NCBI GenBank assembly: GCA_944325335.1 | Contig: CALUZR010000029.1 | Location: forward strand, 1-42,601 | Length of the DNA: 42,601 nt | Direction: 5' to 3' | Source: an uncultured Parabacteroides sp. | Lineage (GTDB): Bacteria; Bacteroidota; Bacteroidia; Bacteroidales; Tannerellaceae | Part shown: one piece after another, positions 1 to 9,369 of the stretch | Layout of the letters: every line of letters begins with the position of its first letter | Position numbering within the stretch: the stretch's first letter is position 1 | The notes under the pieces: model-generated | Databases searched by the model: none | The model's input: the letters and a program-made list of their open reading frames with translations, nothing else | Told to the model about the DNA's origin: nothing | Translations under genes and position numbers: made by a program

Positions 1-354
1 ACGCCGACTCCCGAACCCGTCACTCCCGAAATCACCGAAGTCTATTCTAAAGTAGAAGATCCTCATGATCCGACGGGTATTACGCGTGGCAAGGAGACGA
101 TCATGAAATGGGTTGGCGATTTTGAGCTCGTGAATGAGACGGGTGACGGACCCGGAAAAATCATTGTAAAGGATAATTTCTCGGGTATTGAAGAAGAAAT
201 TCCTGTCGAAGATATTCTTTCGCGTTCGAATACAGGTTGTGAATTTATCATGATTCGAGATTTTGCGGAAGGAGAATACAAAATCCGCATTGAGACTTAC
301 GACGGAGGTTCGCCGCTGACGTTGGAATATGGGAAACTAATTAAATTAGTATAA
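1..354 (+). CDS. C-terminal part of a DUF4469-like protein (5' end outside window)
   Basis: The frame is open from base 1 to the TAA at 352-354, so only about 117 C-terminal residues are seen; the ATG at 103 is internal. The fragment starts with a Pro/Thr/Glu linker (TPTPEPVTPE) followed by a compact beta-rich domain ending in YKIRIETYDGG. The same order, a PTPEPEPEP linker and then a similar domain ending in YQFQIETYSNG, is found in the complete gene at 36227-37357. I read the domain as DUF4469-like, an Ig-like fold of unknown function found at the C-terminus of Bacteroidales proteins, some of which have an HU-type DNA-binding N-terminus. What the missing N-terminus is cannot be told. A long inverted repeat begins two bases after the stop. 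Confidence 0.6.
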   Translation, partial: TPTPEPVTPEITEVYSKVEDPHDPTGITRGKETIMKWVGDFELVNETGDGPGKIIVKDNFSGIEEEIPVEDILSRSNTGCEFIMIRDFAEGEYKIRIETYDGGSPLTLEYGKLIKLV

Positions 355-355
355 A

Positions 356-446
356 GGAATTTTGAACACGGAGACGCGGAGTCACGGAGAATTATTTACT
401 ACAAATAAAAACTCTGTGCCTCCGCGTCTCTGTGTTCAGAAATTCC
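356..446. repeat. Inverted repeat, CACAGAG family copy 1 (likely bidirectional terminator)
   Basis: The left arm at 356-389 and right arm at 412-446 are nearly complementary (23 of 26 bases in the core, plus outer GGAATTT/AAATTCC). The arms are made of 8-9 base units such as CACGGAGA, CGCGGAGT. It fills the gap between two convergent genes, 2 bases after one stop and about 20 bases from the other, so a shared transcription terminator is the simplest role. Confidence 0.75.
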
Positions 447-467
447 TGATTCTTAATCCTTCATTCT

Positions 468-1424
468 TCATTCAAAAATCGACTTGATGGGGCGGGCAAT
501 CCAAACTTGCGGTTGCTCGATGCCGAACATATAGCCGATCGTGCCGGCAATATCGTAGACCATCGTGCTTTCGGGGATGACGTATCCCTTCTTAATGCCT
601 TTGCCGTAGAACACGATGGGGGTCTGCATTTCTTGCATCGTGATGCCGCCGTGCGATTTCTCCTTGCCGCCATGGTCTGCAGAGACGATGATCACGGTTT
701 CATCCATGATACCGGCCTCTTCGATAGCCTTCACCAACTGGCCAATGGCTTTATCCAAATGGGTTTCCATCTCGATATACTCGGGCGTCTCCCAACCGAT
801 GCCATGGCCTACCCCATCCGGCTCGCCAAAGATGATTGCGCAAAAATCAGGCTTCTTTTCCTTGATGTACTTCACGGCCGGCGCGATGGAGGCTTCTGTA
901 TCCTTGCCGGAAAGGGCTACCTGCTCTGCATGGCTAATGGACAGCGTGTCGGCCAGGTATCGCATCCCTTCCCACTCGTAAATATAACCGATTTCAGCCT
1001 CCGGATGCGCGTCGCGGACAGCTGCAAAGATGTCGGGGAAGATTTCATGCTCGGTAAGGATGCGCGACGGCAGGTCGGGGACGCGGCTACCCCAGGTGGT
1101 ATAGCCGTGCAGTTCGGGACCAGCCCCCATCCACATCGATGCCCAGTTTACCGCACTCGAGGAAGGCAAGACCGAACGGTTTTGCAGCGTGTACGAACCG
1201 TTGGCCATCAGGTTCCGGAGGTTGGGCATGTGCGCCATGTCCGGGAGTGCCTTCCCATCGTTAATACTTGAAGCACTCAGGCCGTCGAAGCCCAATACAA
1301 TGACATGTTTCGGCGCATTCGCCGGCTGATTGTTGTTCATCTCTTCCGTAGCGGAAGGATTCGGGCTGCAAGCACTGGCAAGCAGCACCACTGCCATAAG
1401 GCAAAGTTTAAAAATACTCTTCAT
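468..1424 (-). CDS. Alkaline-phosphatase-superfamily (type I phosphodiesterase/NPP-like) lipoprotein
   Basis: About 318 residues. The start is placed at the ATG at 1424 because it gives a lysine start, a hydrophobic stretch and the lipobox LLASAC; the open frame extends 13 codons further up without a signal. Motifs of the phosphodiesterase/nucleotide pyrophosphatase family are present in order: a first metal Asp in LGFDG, a nucleophile region with a Ser run followed by AVNWASMWMGAGPELHG, EPDGVGHG, SADHGG and SHGG. The nucleophile region has Ser where many NPP enzymes have Thr. It probably hydrolyses phosphate mono- or diesters at the cell surface or in the periplasm; the substrate is unknown. 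It lies downstream of the esterase operon, separated by a long inverted repeat. Confidence 0.8.
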   Translation of the reverse strand: MKSIFKLCLMAVVLLASACSPNPSATEEMNNNQPANAPKHVIVLGFDGLSASSINDGKALPDMAHMPNLRNLMANGSYTLQNRSVLPSSSAVNWASMWMGAGPELHGYTTWGSRVPDLPSRILTEHEIFPDIFAAVRDAHPEAEIGYIYEWEGMRYLADTLSISHAEQVALSGKDTEASIAPAVKYIKEKKPDFCAIIFGEPDGVGHGIGWETPEYIEMETHLDKAIGQLVKAIEEAGIMDETVIIVSADHGGKEKSHGGITMQEMQTPIVFYGKGIKKGYVIPESTMVYDIAGTIGYMFGIEQPQVWIARPIKSIFE

Positions 1425-1449
1425 CTTATTTTGTTTTAGATAATATAAG

Positions 1450-1568
1450 CACACAGATAACACAGATTAGACAGATGACCACTGATTCTTTTTATTTTTA
1501 AAAAGCCGATTACTTGAACTTCAAAAAAATAATCTGTGGTCATCTGTCTAATCTGTGTCATCTGTGTG
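1450..1568. repeat. Inverted repeat, CACAGAT variant (family copy 2)
   Basis: Two 38-base arms (1450-1487 and 1531-1568) match at about 36 of 38 positions and surround an A/T-rich 43-base loop. The arms consist of roughly 9-base units CACAGATAA, CACAGATTA, GACAGATGA. It starts 45 bases downstream of the stop of the esterase operon and just upstream of the next start, so it may end the operon transcript. Confidence 0.75.
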
Positions 1569-1613
1569 CCATATACATACAATAAATCATCTCTCCTATT
1601 ATAAAGTGTTTTC

Positions 1614-3509
1614 TCATTTATTGACGACAAAATTACGAATTTGGCATTCATGCCCCAACGATGCGGGGTTCTTTTTTTCCGAGATGCGAAGGGTGAGCCG
1701 ATGTTTTCCGGGCTCTAATTCGGATGCAAAGAGGTAAACCCAAGGGATATATAGGTGTCCGCTCCATTCTGTGAAGGTATCCAGCTCTTGGTAATCCCCA
1801 TCGTCGATGCAGTACTCTAAAATGGCGGCGGAGGGTCCCGGTGTGCAAAAGATACCGATGGCGCGCCCTTCGAATGTGAGGGATAATTCGCTGCCGGGCT
1901 GTGTCGCCTCGAGCATCGGGACGTCTACAAAACCGCGACGCTTCTCCACCGTATTGTCCGGATGCCAATTCCTGACGAGCTTCCATCCTTTATGCAGTTG
2001 CGCCTCCTCTAATTCGATGAAATTGCCTCCAAAGTAACTGAACGAATCGAGCGGAAGGGCGGGAAGCTCGTGCGGCACGAGGGGCGCATCCATTTCAATC
2101 CCTTGCCACATCGAATCGAAGAGGTGGTTGATGGCCGCTGCATAAAACTTATGGCCGAAGGGCAGCGGATGCGTGCCTCCGAATTGTTCCCAAGTAAATT
2201 CGCCTGCCGACATCCGTTCGCTGATTTCCTGCGCCAAGTTGATGGACGGGATGAGGTAATGGTTCGCCACGCGCTCATGGTTCAGTATCACGTCAGGCTG
2301 TTTCCCTTTCGCGAGAAGGGGAATGAATGGGTCGTAGATGAAATGCAGCATGACGATGTCCATCTCCGGGTTGTTAAGAAGGGCTTGACGCACCTCTCCC
2401 TCCATGCCCCGCACCTGTTCAAGGGGTGAAAAATGATTCGTGTCGTCGTTCACCGCCGCTTCTACGAAAAGCAAATCGATTTTCCCTTGGGAAAGCACGT
2501 CGTGGGGGAGTCGAAAAGCGCCGGGAGTCGTTCCCGTTGAACCGATACCCGCTTCCACAAAATCAAAAGTCGTATACGGGAAGCGTTGCTTCAAATCATT
2601 CTCGATTTCATCCTTCCACCCTTTCATTTCTGTAATCGATCCGCCCAGAAAGGCAACCCGCCCACTCCGTTCGCGTTCAAATTTCAAAAAAGAGTTCTGT
2701 AAACTGCCCCGGGCGAAGCTGTGAATATATTTTTGATAGGTGGGCTGATGGCGAAGGATAAAGTCTACGACCGGTTCCGGGTTCTCCAAGCTATGCGGAT
2801 GATGGTCGCAACCCGGTTTGAGGATCACCTCGACCGGTCCGCCCAACGATACATAGCGATTTCGCAGCACCTCCATGTTCTCTGCATAAGGAACGACCTG
2901 ATCGCTATCGCCGCAGACCGCCAGGATGGGTACGCCCGCTGCGGCAAGAGGCTGCAGGTGGTCGATAGGGTTGCCTGCGAAAGATGCCATCTCTTCATCC
3001 GTCGTTTCCCACTTCTGCAATAAATCTTGCCAAAGCTCCGGCTGCTCGCGACCCGGCCAACTGAATACATCGCATACCGGCGCGTCGAGGTAAAGGCATG
3101 CCACCTTTTCAGGATTCGCAATCGCCCAGTTGAGGGCATAAAGTCCGCCGCGGCTGAAGCCTTCCAGCGTCACTTGCTCCGAAAGCGCATAATTTTCGCA
3201 TATCCACCGATAGAAATCAGTCCCCAGCGCGACGGATTTTGGATTCCCATACTCATGCGTAAGATCCAGATACACGATATGGAATCCCTTCGCCAGCAGA
3301 GCGACATCCACACTGGGGAAAGCATCGAAAAACGCGGGGCGCCAAACCCAAGGATTCCCTTCGGCGGCTTCCGCCGGTTCTACTACGATGGCATCCCGAT
3401 TTTTAAACTTGAAATCATGACGCGTGCCGCCATGCCACGTTTGTTTTTGGGCACAAATCGTCCCGAGGCATGCCCCTAAAAGCATGCACAAGAATACTAC
3501 TCGTCTCAT
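1614..3509 (-). CDS. Two-domain secreted esterase: alpha/beta-hydrolase fused to SGNH hydrolase
   Basis: About 631 residues from the ATG at 3509, chosen because MRRVVFLCMLLGACLG is a clean signal peptide; the frame has another start 8 codons up. Residues about 30-260 are an alpha/beta-hydrolase: nucleophile elbow GFSRGG (Ser119), acid region CGDSD (about 199-203) and His in CDHHPH (about 236). Residues about 280-480 are an SGNH/GDSL domain with GGSIT (Ser291), an Asn in AAVND and a closing GGTHPLPFGH. The last 150 residues form a beta-rich tail. Last gene of the esterase operon, 30 bases after the sialate O-acetylesterase. Two esterase domains in one chain suggest attack on two kinds of ester on the same decorated glycan; substrates are inferred, not shown. 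Confidence 0.82.
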   Translation of the reverse strand: MRRVVFLCMLLGACLGTICAQKQTWHGGTRHDFKFKNRDAIVVEPAEAAEGNPWVWRPAFFDAFPSVDVALLAKGFHIVYLDLTHEYGNPKSVALGTDFYRWICENYALSEQVTLEGFSRGGLYALNWAIANPEKVACLYLDAPVCDVFSWPGREQPELWQDLLQKWETTDEEMASFAGNPIDHLQPLAAAGVPILAVCGDSDQVVPYAENMEVLRNRYVSLGGPVEVILKPGCDHHPHSLENPEPVVDFILRHQPTYQKYIHSFARGSLQNSFLKFERERSGRVAFLGGSITEMKGWKDEIENDLKQRFPYTTFDFVEAGIGSTGTTPGAFRLPHDVLSQGKIDLLFVEAAVNDDTNHFSPLEQVRGMEGEVRQALLNNPEMDIVMLHFIYDPFIPLLAKGKQPDVILNHERVANHYLIPSINLAQEISERMSAGEFTWEQFGGTHPLPFGHKFYAAAINHLFDSMWQGIEMDAPLVPHELPALPLDSFSYFGGNFIELEEAQLHKGWKLVRNWHPDNTVEKRRGFVDVPMLEATQPGSELSLTFEGRAIGIFCTPGPSAAILEYCIDDGDYQELDTFTEWSGHLYIPWVYLFASELEPGKHRLTLRISEKKNPASLGHECQIRNFVVNK

Positions 3510-3539
3510 CTTTTTTCTCTTTCTTTTTAGCAATACATA

Positions 3540-4949
3540 TTATTTATCGGTACGGAAAGGCGCCACGGGGAGCGCGTTTGTCCCTTGCAAGTTGCCGACC
3601 GTCGCATCGTCGAAACAGTAGCGCACGGCTACGGGACGCTTTACGGATTTGGCCCAGACCTCTACCGCCTGTCCATCTCTCAGCCGCGCCTCAGCGGGAT
3701 GGATATTCCCCGATTCGTCGACTACCACAAATCCCCGTATGGACTTGGCCTCGCATCGGACAGGCTGCGAAAAATGGACGAGGGCCTTATTCCCCTTCAC
3801 TTCCATAGACTCAAACCGGGGACTTTCGTAGGAAATTGTGTCGCGACCATAGGCATCTCCCAAGGCAAGGTTAGCCAAACGTATGCCGACCTCCTGCTTT
3901 TGCGCGGGATGGATATTATCGGCATCGCCGATGTCGTTCGTCACCACTAAACCGGTATGCGGGACCTGGCGGGCGACCTCATCCTGCGCTTCGCGGATTA
4001 AGGCGGGCCCGTTATTCTTCGAATTATAATTGAACGGGGCTATTTGCACCAAATAGAAAGGGAAATCCCGCTGAAAGCCCTTTCTCCACGAGGTGATCAG
4101 GGCTTTCATCAAGTCGAAATAGGGTGCGGGATAACCTTGGTTTGCCTCGCCTTGATACCAAATGGCTCCCGCGATGCGGTACGGAAGCAAAGGATGAATC
4201 ATACTGTTGTAGAGCGTGGCGGGTTCGACCGGCCACCAGGGGCATTTCCTTTCCTGCTTGACGCGCGGAAAGTCATCCATTGCGGGAAGGGAGGATTCCG
4301 GTTGCCAGACCTCCGCTGAACTTCCGCCCCAGGCTGAGACGATCAGTCCGATAGGCATCTCCAAATTTTTATGCAAATGGCGGCCGAAGAAATAGGCTAC
4401 CGCGCTCCGGTGTTGCATTACATCCGGCGAGCAACACTCCCATTCCGCTTCGCAATCGTCTTGCAACGATTGGCTTCCCCGTTTCGGAAGGCTGAAGAAG
4501 TGGATATCCGGATAGTTGGCAGACCCGATCTCGGCGGATTGGTCCACAATACCGTTCTGGGGCGTCCATTCCATATTGGATTGCCCGCTACAAAGCCAGA
4601 CTTCACCCAGCATCACATCGGAAAGGGTCGTTCCTTCCGCCGCTAATCCCGCCTGAAAGATTTGGAGCGTATGCGGACCTCCGTAGGCAACGGTCTTCAA
4701 CTTTAATGACCATCGCCCCGCATCGTCGACCACGGCCGAAGCCGTATCTTGCGGAGCCCAACTACCGACGGCACAAACCGTCGAACCCGCTTCGCCCCAT
4801 CCCCACACCGAGACAGAATCCTGCTGCTGCAAAACGATATGGTCCGAAAACAAAGAAGGCAATGAAATGCGCGTATGGGTTTGCGCGCTCGCCAGATAAC
4901 TATTCATCCCGATGAAAAGGGAAAAAGCCAGTAAAAAGTGTTTTCTCAT
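3540..4949 (-). CDS. Sialate O-acetylesterase family protein
   Basis: 469 residues with a signal peptide ending near LASAQ. The family motif GQSNMEW gives the nucleophile Ser124; WYQGEAN follows in the middle, and an Asp/His pair in DIGDADNIHP, about residue 350, completes the site. An N-terminal beta domain (about 25-110) precedes the SGNH-like catalytic domain, as usual. The family removes O-acetyl groups from sialic acids, but many Bacteroidota members act on plant glycans, so the exact ester is open. It lies between two other secreted esterases, with gaps of 13 and 30 bases, in one operon. Confidence 0.88.
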   Translation of the reverse strand: MRKHFLLAFSLFIGMNSYLASAQTHTRISLPSLFSDHIVLQQQDSVSVWGWGEAGSTVCAVGSWAPQDTASAVVDDAGRWSLKLKTVAYGGPHTLQIFQAGLAAEGTTLSDVMLGEVWLCSGQSNMEWTPQNGIVDQSAEIGSANYPDIHFFSLPKRGSQSLQDDCEAEWECCSPDVMQHRSAVAYFFGRHLHKNLEMPIGLIVSAWGGSSAEVWQPESSLPAMDDFPRVKQERKCPWWPVEPATLYNSMIHPLLPYRIAGAIWYQGEANQGYPAPYFDLMKALITSWRKGFQRDFPFYLVQIAPFNYNSKNNGPALIREAQDEVARQVPHTGLVVTNDIGDADNIHPAQKQEVGIRLANLALGDAYGRDTISYESPRFESMEVKGNKALVHFSQPVRCEAKSIRGFVVVDESGNIHPAEARLRDGQAVEVWAKSVKRPVAVRYCFDDATVGNLQGTNALPVAPFRTDK

Positions 4950-4962
4950 GAGATATTCCTCC

Positions 4963-6066
4963 TTAATATAAATGATTTGTCTGTATCTTTTCTAAAATAG
5001 CATGTGCCTGCTGTACCATGCCATAGTCTGAAGGATGTACATAATCTACCCACGAATCGGGAGCTAACCCTAATTCCTCGTGCGAGAGATAATATACCTC
5101 GGCGATGCCTTTCGCTTTTAATTGACGATAAGCCGCTTGGGAAGCCCGGTTCGCATGCGCATAGCGTTCCAGTTGCTGCACATCGGTTGAGGCATTGCTG
5201 TAACCGGCATGTTCTACCAGCAGGATGGGAGCCTCGCTTTTCTCCCGCAGAGACAGGACCGCGTCCACCAGGCGGGATGTAATTTCCGTTTCAGATTCAC
5301 CGGGCAGATTCGCCATACAATCCAAAATAAACAGGCGGGCATCTATCTCCCGAATGAAAGCCAATACGCTCGGTTCTAACCTGCCATTGCCTGAAAAGCC
5401 TAAATTCACGACAGGACAAGCCAACGCACGATGCAAGATATTGGTCCACGCCATGCCAGGACGAGAAGCACAGGCGCCTTGGGCTATCGACGTCCCGTAT
5501 ACAACCACCGGACGCTCCTCGGCAGCTGGCAGAAATTGAAATCGAGTCTGTTCCGGCACGCCGATTTCCAACCAATCGACGGATGCATAAAGCGGCAAGT
5601 AGAGGCAATAGGAAAAATCATCTTGGGAATGCGATTCTCCCGCGTCGATATGGTAATTATATTGAATTGTATCGCCAAAATGGTAATTGCCATAGCAAAT
5701 ACGCCAATCATTTCCATCTACTTGATACAAATCGACGCCTGAAACGCCCGTTGCCGGCATGTGCGGCATCGCATACGAGCCCGAAACTTGATAACGCACT
5801 TGGATATCTGCCGCATTAGAAGTAAAACAAATCGCCAGACCTGCGGAATTAGTGGATAAATTCCAAACCTCCGCCCGAACCTGTGCTTTCGCCTGCTGGG
5901 GCAAGCGTTGATAAACCGAAGCAGCTTCTCCCGCAAAACCGTGATTCTGTATCACCGAAAAACGACACGTATCCGGTTTGTGCCAAAGGCATTGAGCCGG
6001 AAGATAAGAATATATTCCGCATAAAAGGGCCACTCCTATCGTCCTAATTGTTTTTCTTTTACACAT
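4963..6066 (-). CDS. Secreted SGNH hydrolase with N-terminal jelly-roll domain
   Basis: 367 residues, signal peptide ending near LPAQC. Residues about 35-175 are a beta-rich domain, followed by the SGNH catalytic core: VVYGTSIAQG (Ser193), GFSGNG with block III Asn/Gly, LDCMANL, and VDYVHPSDYG near the end supplying Asp and His. This two-part layout is typical of bacterial carbohydrate acetylesterases. First gene of the three-esterase operon, with a strong promoter 60 bases upstream. Its Cys-rich N-terminus (CLWHKPDTC) is unusual and could form a disulfide. Confidence 0.83.
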   Translation of the reverse strand: MCKRKTIRTIGVALLCGIYSYLPAQCLWHKPDTCRFSVIQNHGFAGEAASVYQRLPQQAKAQVRAEVWNLSTNSAGLAICFTSNAADIQVRYQVSGSYAMPHMPATGVSGVDLYQVDGNDWRICYGNYHFGDTIQYNYHIDAGESHSQDDFSYCLYLPLYASVDWLEIGVPEQTRFQFLPAAEERPVVVYGTSIAQGACASRPGMAWTNILHRALACPVVNLGFSGNGRLEPSVLAFIREIDARLFILDCMANLPGESETEITSRLVDAVLSLREKSEAPILLVEHAGYSNASTDVQQLERYAHANRASQAAYRQLKAKGIAEVYYLSHEELGLAPDSWVDYVHPSDYGMVQQAHAILEKIQTNHLY

Positions 6067-6125
6067 TTCTTTAGATATAAGATTATTTTCAAACTATCCC
6101 TGAGCTTACCCTAAGTAAGCCGGAA

Positions 6126-6156
6126 CAAAAATAACCATTCGCAGGAGAAAAAACAA
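6126..6156 (-). promoter_or_regulatory. Promoter of the esterase operon
   Basis: Read on the minus strand: TTG at 6156-6154, a 20-base spacer, then TATTTTTG at 6133-6126, a full match to the Bacteroidota -33/-7 pattern. A 6-bp hairpin (GCTTAC/GTAAGC, 6104-6120) lies at the expected transcript start and could protect the 5' end. Confidence 0.65.
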
Positions 6157-6206
6157 TACACAATTTGCTTTTATTGCTGGATAATTTTACGCGCGAACGG
6201 AGAAAA

Positions 6207-6268
6207 ACAAAGAGACACAGAAACACGGAGTTTTTTTCTATTATTTCTCCGTGCCCCTGTGTCTCTGT
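6207..6268. repeat. Inverted repeat, CACAGAG family copy 3
   Basis: Left arm 6207-6230 and right arm 6247-6268 are complementary over about 20 bases with three mismatches (AGAGACACAG core). It begins about 20 bases past the fumarase stop and has T- and A-runs around it, so it probably ends the fumarase transcript. Confidence 0.7.
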
Positions 6269-6287
6269 ATTAAAAAACAAAAGCCGA

Positions 6288-7937
6288 TTACTTCATCTTG
6301 CAATCCGAGCAGCGAGACTGGATCTGCTTGAAGAAGTCGTTACCCTTATTGTCTACGAGGATGAATGCGGGGAAGTCTTCCACTTCGATCTTCCAGATGG
6401 CTTCCATGCCGAGTTCCGGATATTCCACACATTCGATGCTCTTGATATTGTTTTGAGCCAAGATAGCGGCTGGTCCGCCAATCGAACCTAAATAGAATCC
6501 GCCATGCTTCTTGCAAGCATCGGTTACGGCTTGGCTACGATTTCCTTTGGCCAACATAATCATGCTTCCGCCATGGCTTTGGAAGAGGTCTACGTACGGG
6601 TCCATACGTCCGGCCGTGGTCGGTCCCATCGAACCGCACGCCATGCCTGCCGGTGTCTTAGCCGGACCTGCGTAGTAAATCGGATGGTCCTTGATGTATT
6701 GCGGAAGGTCTTCACCCCGGTCGAGACGCTCTTTCAATTTCGCATGGGCGATATCACGACCTACGATAATCGTACCATTGAGCGAAAGGCGGGTAGCTAC
6801 CGGATATTTATCCAATTCGGCGAGGATTTCATTCATCGGACGGTTGAGGTCAATCTTCACCGCATTGCCTTCGCCTGCCTGACGGAGTTCTTCGGGAATC
6901 AATTCGCCTGGATTCGAATCCAGCTTCTCAATCCAGATACCGTCTTTATTAATCTTGCACTTGATGTTACGGTCTGCCGAGCAAGATACGCCAAGTCCTA
7001 CCGGGCATGAAGCACCGTGACGCGGGAGGCGGATGATACGAACGTCGTGTGCATAATATTTACCACCGAATTGGGCGCCGAGTCCGATCTTGTGTGCTTC
7101 TTCCAATACTTTCTTTTCCAATTCGATGTCGCGGAACGCACGTCCGTATTCGTTTCCGGTCGTAGGCAATTCGTCATAATAATGCGTAGAGGCAAGTTTT
7201 ACGGTGAGGAGGTTCTTTTCAGCCGATGTACCACCGATTACGAAAGCGATGTGGTAAGGAGGACAAGCTGCCGTGCCCAACGTCTTCATCTTTTCTACCA
7301 AGAACGGTACCAAGGTCTCCGGATTCAGGATGGCCTTCGTCTCCTGGTAGAGGTACGTCTTATTGGCCGAACCGCCACCCTTCGTGACGCACAGGAAGCG
7401 GTATTCCATTCCTTCCGTCGCTTCGAGGTCGATTTGTGCAGGGAGGTTGCACTTCGTATTCACCTCTTCGTACATGCTCAGCGGCGCGTTTTGCGAATAG
7501 CGCAAGTTCTCTTCCGTATAAGTCTTGAATACGCCCAACGAAAGCGCTTCTTCATCTGAATAACCCGTCCAAACTTGTTGTCCCTTTTCTCCATGGATAA
7601 TGGCAGTACCCGTATCTTGGCAGAAAGGAAGGATGCCCTTAGCAGCCACTTCGGCATTGCGCAAGAACGTAAGGGCTACATATTTATCATTCTCGCTCGC
7701 TTCCGGGTCGCTCAAGATTTTAGCTACCTGTTCGTTGTGCGAACGACGAAGCATAAAGGATACATCGCGGAAAGCGGCATTGGCCATGGCGGTCAATCCT
7801 TCTTTGGCGATTTTCAGTATCGGCGTTCCTTCGAATTCCGATACCGATACATAATCTTTCGTAAGCAAATAGTACTCAGTTGTATCTTTCCCGTGTTCGA
7901 ACATCGGTTGATACTTGAATGCTGGTGTTGTTGCCAT
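6288..7937 (-). CDS. fumB: Fumarate hydratase, class I (iron-sulfur)
   Basis: 549 residues, the normal length for the single-chain class I enzyme, which interconverts fumarate and malate in the cytosol using an oxygen-sensitive 4Fe-4S cluster. The three cluster cysteines are recognisable: PFCQDTGT (about Cys106), ACPPYH, and GASCPVGLG. The C-terminal half carries [23 protein letters not shown] and GGPAAILA, typical of the beta part. In gut Bacteroidales this enzyme serves the reductive branch leading to succinate and propionate. Single gene with its own promoter and a long inverted repeat just after the stop. The symbol could equally be fumA; the family is certain. Confidence 0.95.
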   Translation of the reverse strand: MATTPAFKYQPMFEHGKDTTEYYLLTKDYVSVSEFEGTPILKIAKEGLTAMANAAFRDVSFMLRRSHNEQVAKILSDPEASENDKYVALTFLRNAEVAAKGILPFCQDTGTAIIHGEKGQQVWTGYSDEEALSLGVFKTYTEENLRYSQNAPLSMYEEVNTKCNLPAQIDLEATEGMEYRFLCVTKGGGSANKTYLYQETKAILNPETLVPFLVEKMKTLGTAACPPYHIAFVIGGTSAEKNLLTVKLASTHYYDELPTTGNEYGRAFRDIELEKKVLEEAHKIGLGAQFGGKYYAHDVRIIRLPRHGASCPVGLGVSCSADRNIKCKINKDGIWIEKLDSNPGELIPEELRQAGEGNAVKIDLNRPMNEILAELDKYPVATRLSLNGTIIVGRDIAHAKLKERLDRGEDLPQYIKDHPIYYAGPAKTPAGMACGSMGPTTAGRMDPYVDLFQSHGGSMIMLAKGNRSQAVTDACKKHGGFYLGSIGGPAAILAQNNIKSIECVEYPELGMEAIWKIEVEDFPAFILVDNKGNDFFKQIQSRCSDCKMK

Positions 7938-7983
7938 AATATGATACGTTTAAATTATTATTGGTTTCTTTTATAAGAACGGA

Positions 7984-7991
7984 CAAACTTA
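7984..7991 (-). promoter_or_regulatory. Probable -7 box of the fumarase promoter
   Basis: TAAGTTTG on the minus strand, an exact TAnnTTTG match about 45 bases upstream of the start codon. No clear TTG box is seen at the usual distance. Confidence 0.45.
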
Positions 7992-8105
7992 CGAAAAAAT
8001 CGCGGAAAACCGAAGGAAATTTTTTTCAAAAATATTTTCCGTAGTAATCCGTTCTCGCCCAACAATGGTTACTTCCACGTAAGTATCTAACTTTTAAGTG
8101 CCTAC

Positions 8106-8136
8106 TTGTATGATTAAAAGAGCCTTATTACTTTTG
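8106..8136 (+). promoter_or_regulatory. Promoter of the MBL-fold-like gene
   Basis: TTG at 8106-8108, a 20-base spacer and TACTTTTG at 8129-8136 form a full Bacteroidota promoter about 65 bases upstream of the start codon. Confidence 0.6.
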
Positions 8137-8199
8137 CGGCGTAAAAGAAACAAAACCGCTTTCGGGCGGATAATCATAATCAATTAAAAATAGAATCGT

Positions 8200-9033
8200 A
8201 TGAAAAAAGTATTGTTTATTTTGTTCAATCTCTTAACAATTACAGTTATGGCACAGACTAAAGGACGTTTCGAGGTACATGACCTCGGCAATTGCAAACT
8301 GCATGTGTATTACACCAACGATGTAATGGCTGACGCAAGCTACATCGTGGAAGGTAAAGATTCTCTTGTCACGATGGAACATCCGTTGTTCAAGGATAAT
8401 GTGGCGGAGTTTAACAGCTATATTGAAAAGATAGGCAAGCCTATCGAACGGATCATTTCCGATTATCATGTCGGAGGAACAGGCAATCATGCCCAGGTAA
8501 TGGCCGAGGGCATGAAAGCATTCTCTGAAGGTCCTATTTATGGAGGCATGATGAAGCATTTTGAGCAAATGTGGGGCGATTCGATGACCGAAATGCCTAC
8601 GGGCGAAGTATCAGAGGTACCATTCGGCTCAACGCAGACTTGGGCGGGCGTGACGTTCGAGTTCCGCCGGGGGGCATCGTCAGACTTCCCAGCCGCCAGC
8701 ATCCTGATAGACGGGAAGGCTTATTATACGCACTGGACTCCGGCCAAGGCACACGTCAGCCATCTGCAAGTATCATCTCCTAAAGCCATCGACGCAGAAA
8801 TAACCGAAGCCGAAAACGCGTTGGCATCGGGAGCGGAACTCTTCATTGGCGGACATGGTGGTGCGGCAACGCGCGACGCGGTCGAGTTTAAAATCACTTA
8901 CTTAAAGAAGATGAAAGAATTGCTTGGCGAGAACCAAACACCACAAGCTTTCGTGGAAGCGATGAAGAAGGCTTATCCCGGTCTGCCCGGAGAAGCTGGA
9001 TTGGAAGATTTGGGTAAGGCTTTGTACCAATAG
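8200..9033 (+). CDS. Secreted MBL-fold-like protein with degenerate metal motif
   Basis: 277 residues with a signal peptide (MKKVLFILFNLLTITVMAQ). Length, the order of strands and short motifs (SDYHVGGTGN about residue 88, a His in YYTHWTPA, and GGHGG near residue 213) recall secreted metallo-beta-lactamase-fold hydrolases. However, the expected HxHxDH metal motif is reduced to DYHVGGTGN, so two or more zinc ligands seem lost. Activity is therefore doubtful; a binding role or an altered metal site is possible. Stands alone with its own promoter; the next gene is convergent. Confidence 0.55.
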   Translation: MKKVLFILFNLLTITVMAQTKGRFEVHDLGNCKLHVYYTNDVMADASYIVEGKDSLVTMEHPLFKDNVAEFNSYIEKIGKPIERIISDYHVGGTGNHAQVMAEGMKAFSEGPIYGGMMKHFEQMWGDSMTEMPTGEVSEVPFGSTQTWAGVTFEFRRGASSDFPAASILIDGKAYYTHWTPAKAHVSHLQVSSPKAIDAEITEAENALASGAELFIGGHGGAATRDAVEFKITYLKKMKELLGENQTPQAFVEAMKKAYPGLPGEAGLEDLGKALYQ

Positions 9034-9064
9034 ACAAGGCATAACTTATAAATAAAAAAGCCAG

Positions 9065-9136
9065 GACACAGAGGCGTAAAGACATGGAGCCATTACGAAT
9101 AAATCGTTAAGCTCCGTGCTTCCGTGCCTCTGTGTT
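9065..9136. repeat. Inverted repeat, CACAGAG family copy 4
   Basis: Arms 9065-9090 and 9111-9136 share ACACAGAGGC and GGAGC ends with a mismatched middle. It has an A-run on the left and a T-run on the right, starts about 30 bases after the preceding stop, and so looks like a two-way terminator. Confidence 0.65.
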
Positions 9137-9369
9137 TTTTATTCCTTTCTGGGATATGCCATTTTATGCTAAACCACAAAAAACGCGGAAGAGAAACCTT
9201 TCGGCCCTCTTCCGCTATCCATTCACTAATAAATAAAGTTCGGGCGATTCGCATCGGCCTTTTTATGAGACTCATTATACGATTCGATTCCAATACGCCG
9301 ACAAATATAGGGAGGAGTTTCGAGATAAACATCAAAAACCGGGGAGAAAAGTGGAAAAGATACCGGAGA

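Noticed and set aside
1450..1568. Insertion sequence or MITE flanked by target duplications
   Set aside because: I could not see direct duplications around the arms of any copy, and no transposase is present; a terminator-like element explains the placement better.
6089..6280. Small proteins over the CACAGAG repeats (also near 9080 and 11510)
   Set aside because: They are translations of the inverted repeats; both strands give similar peptides rich in TETQRHGE-like residues, a known annotation error.
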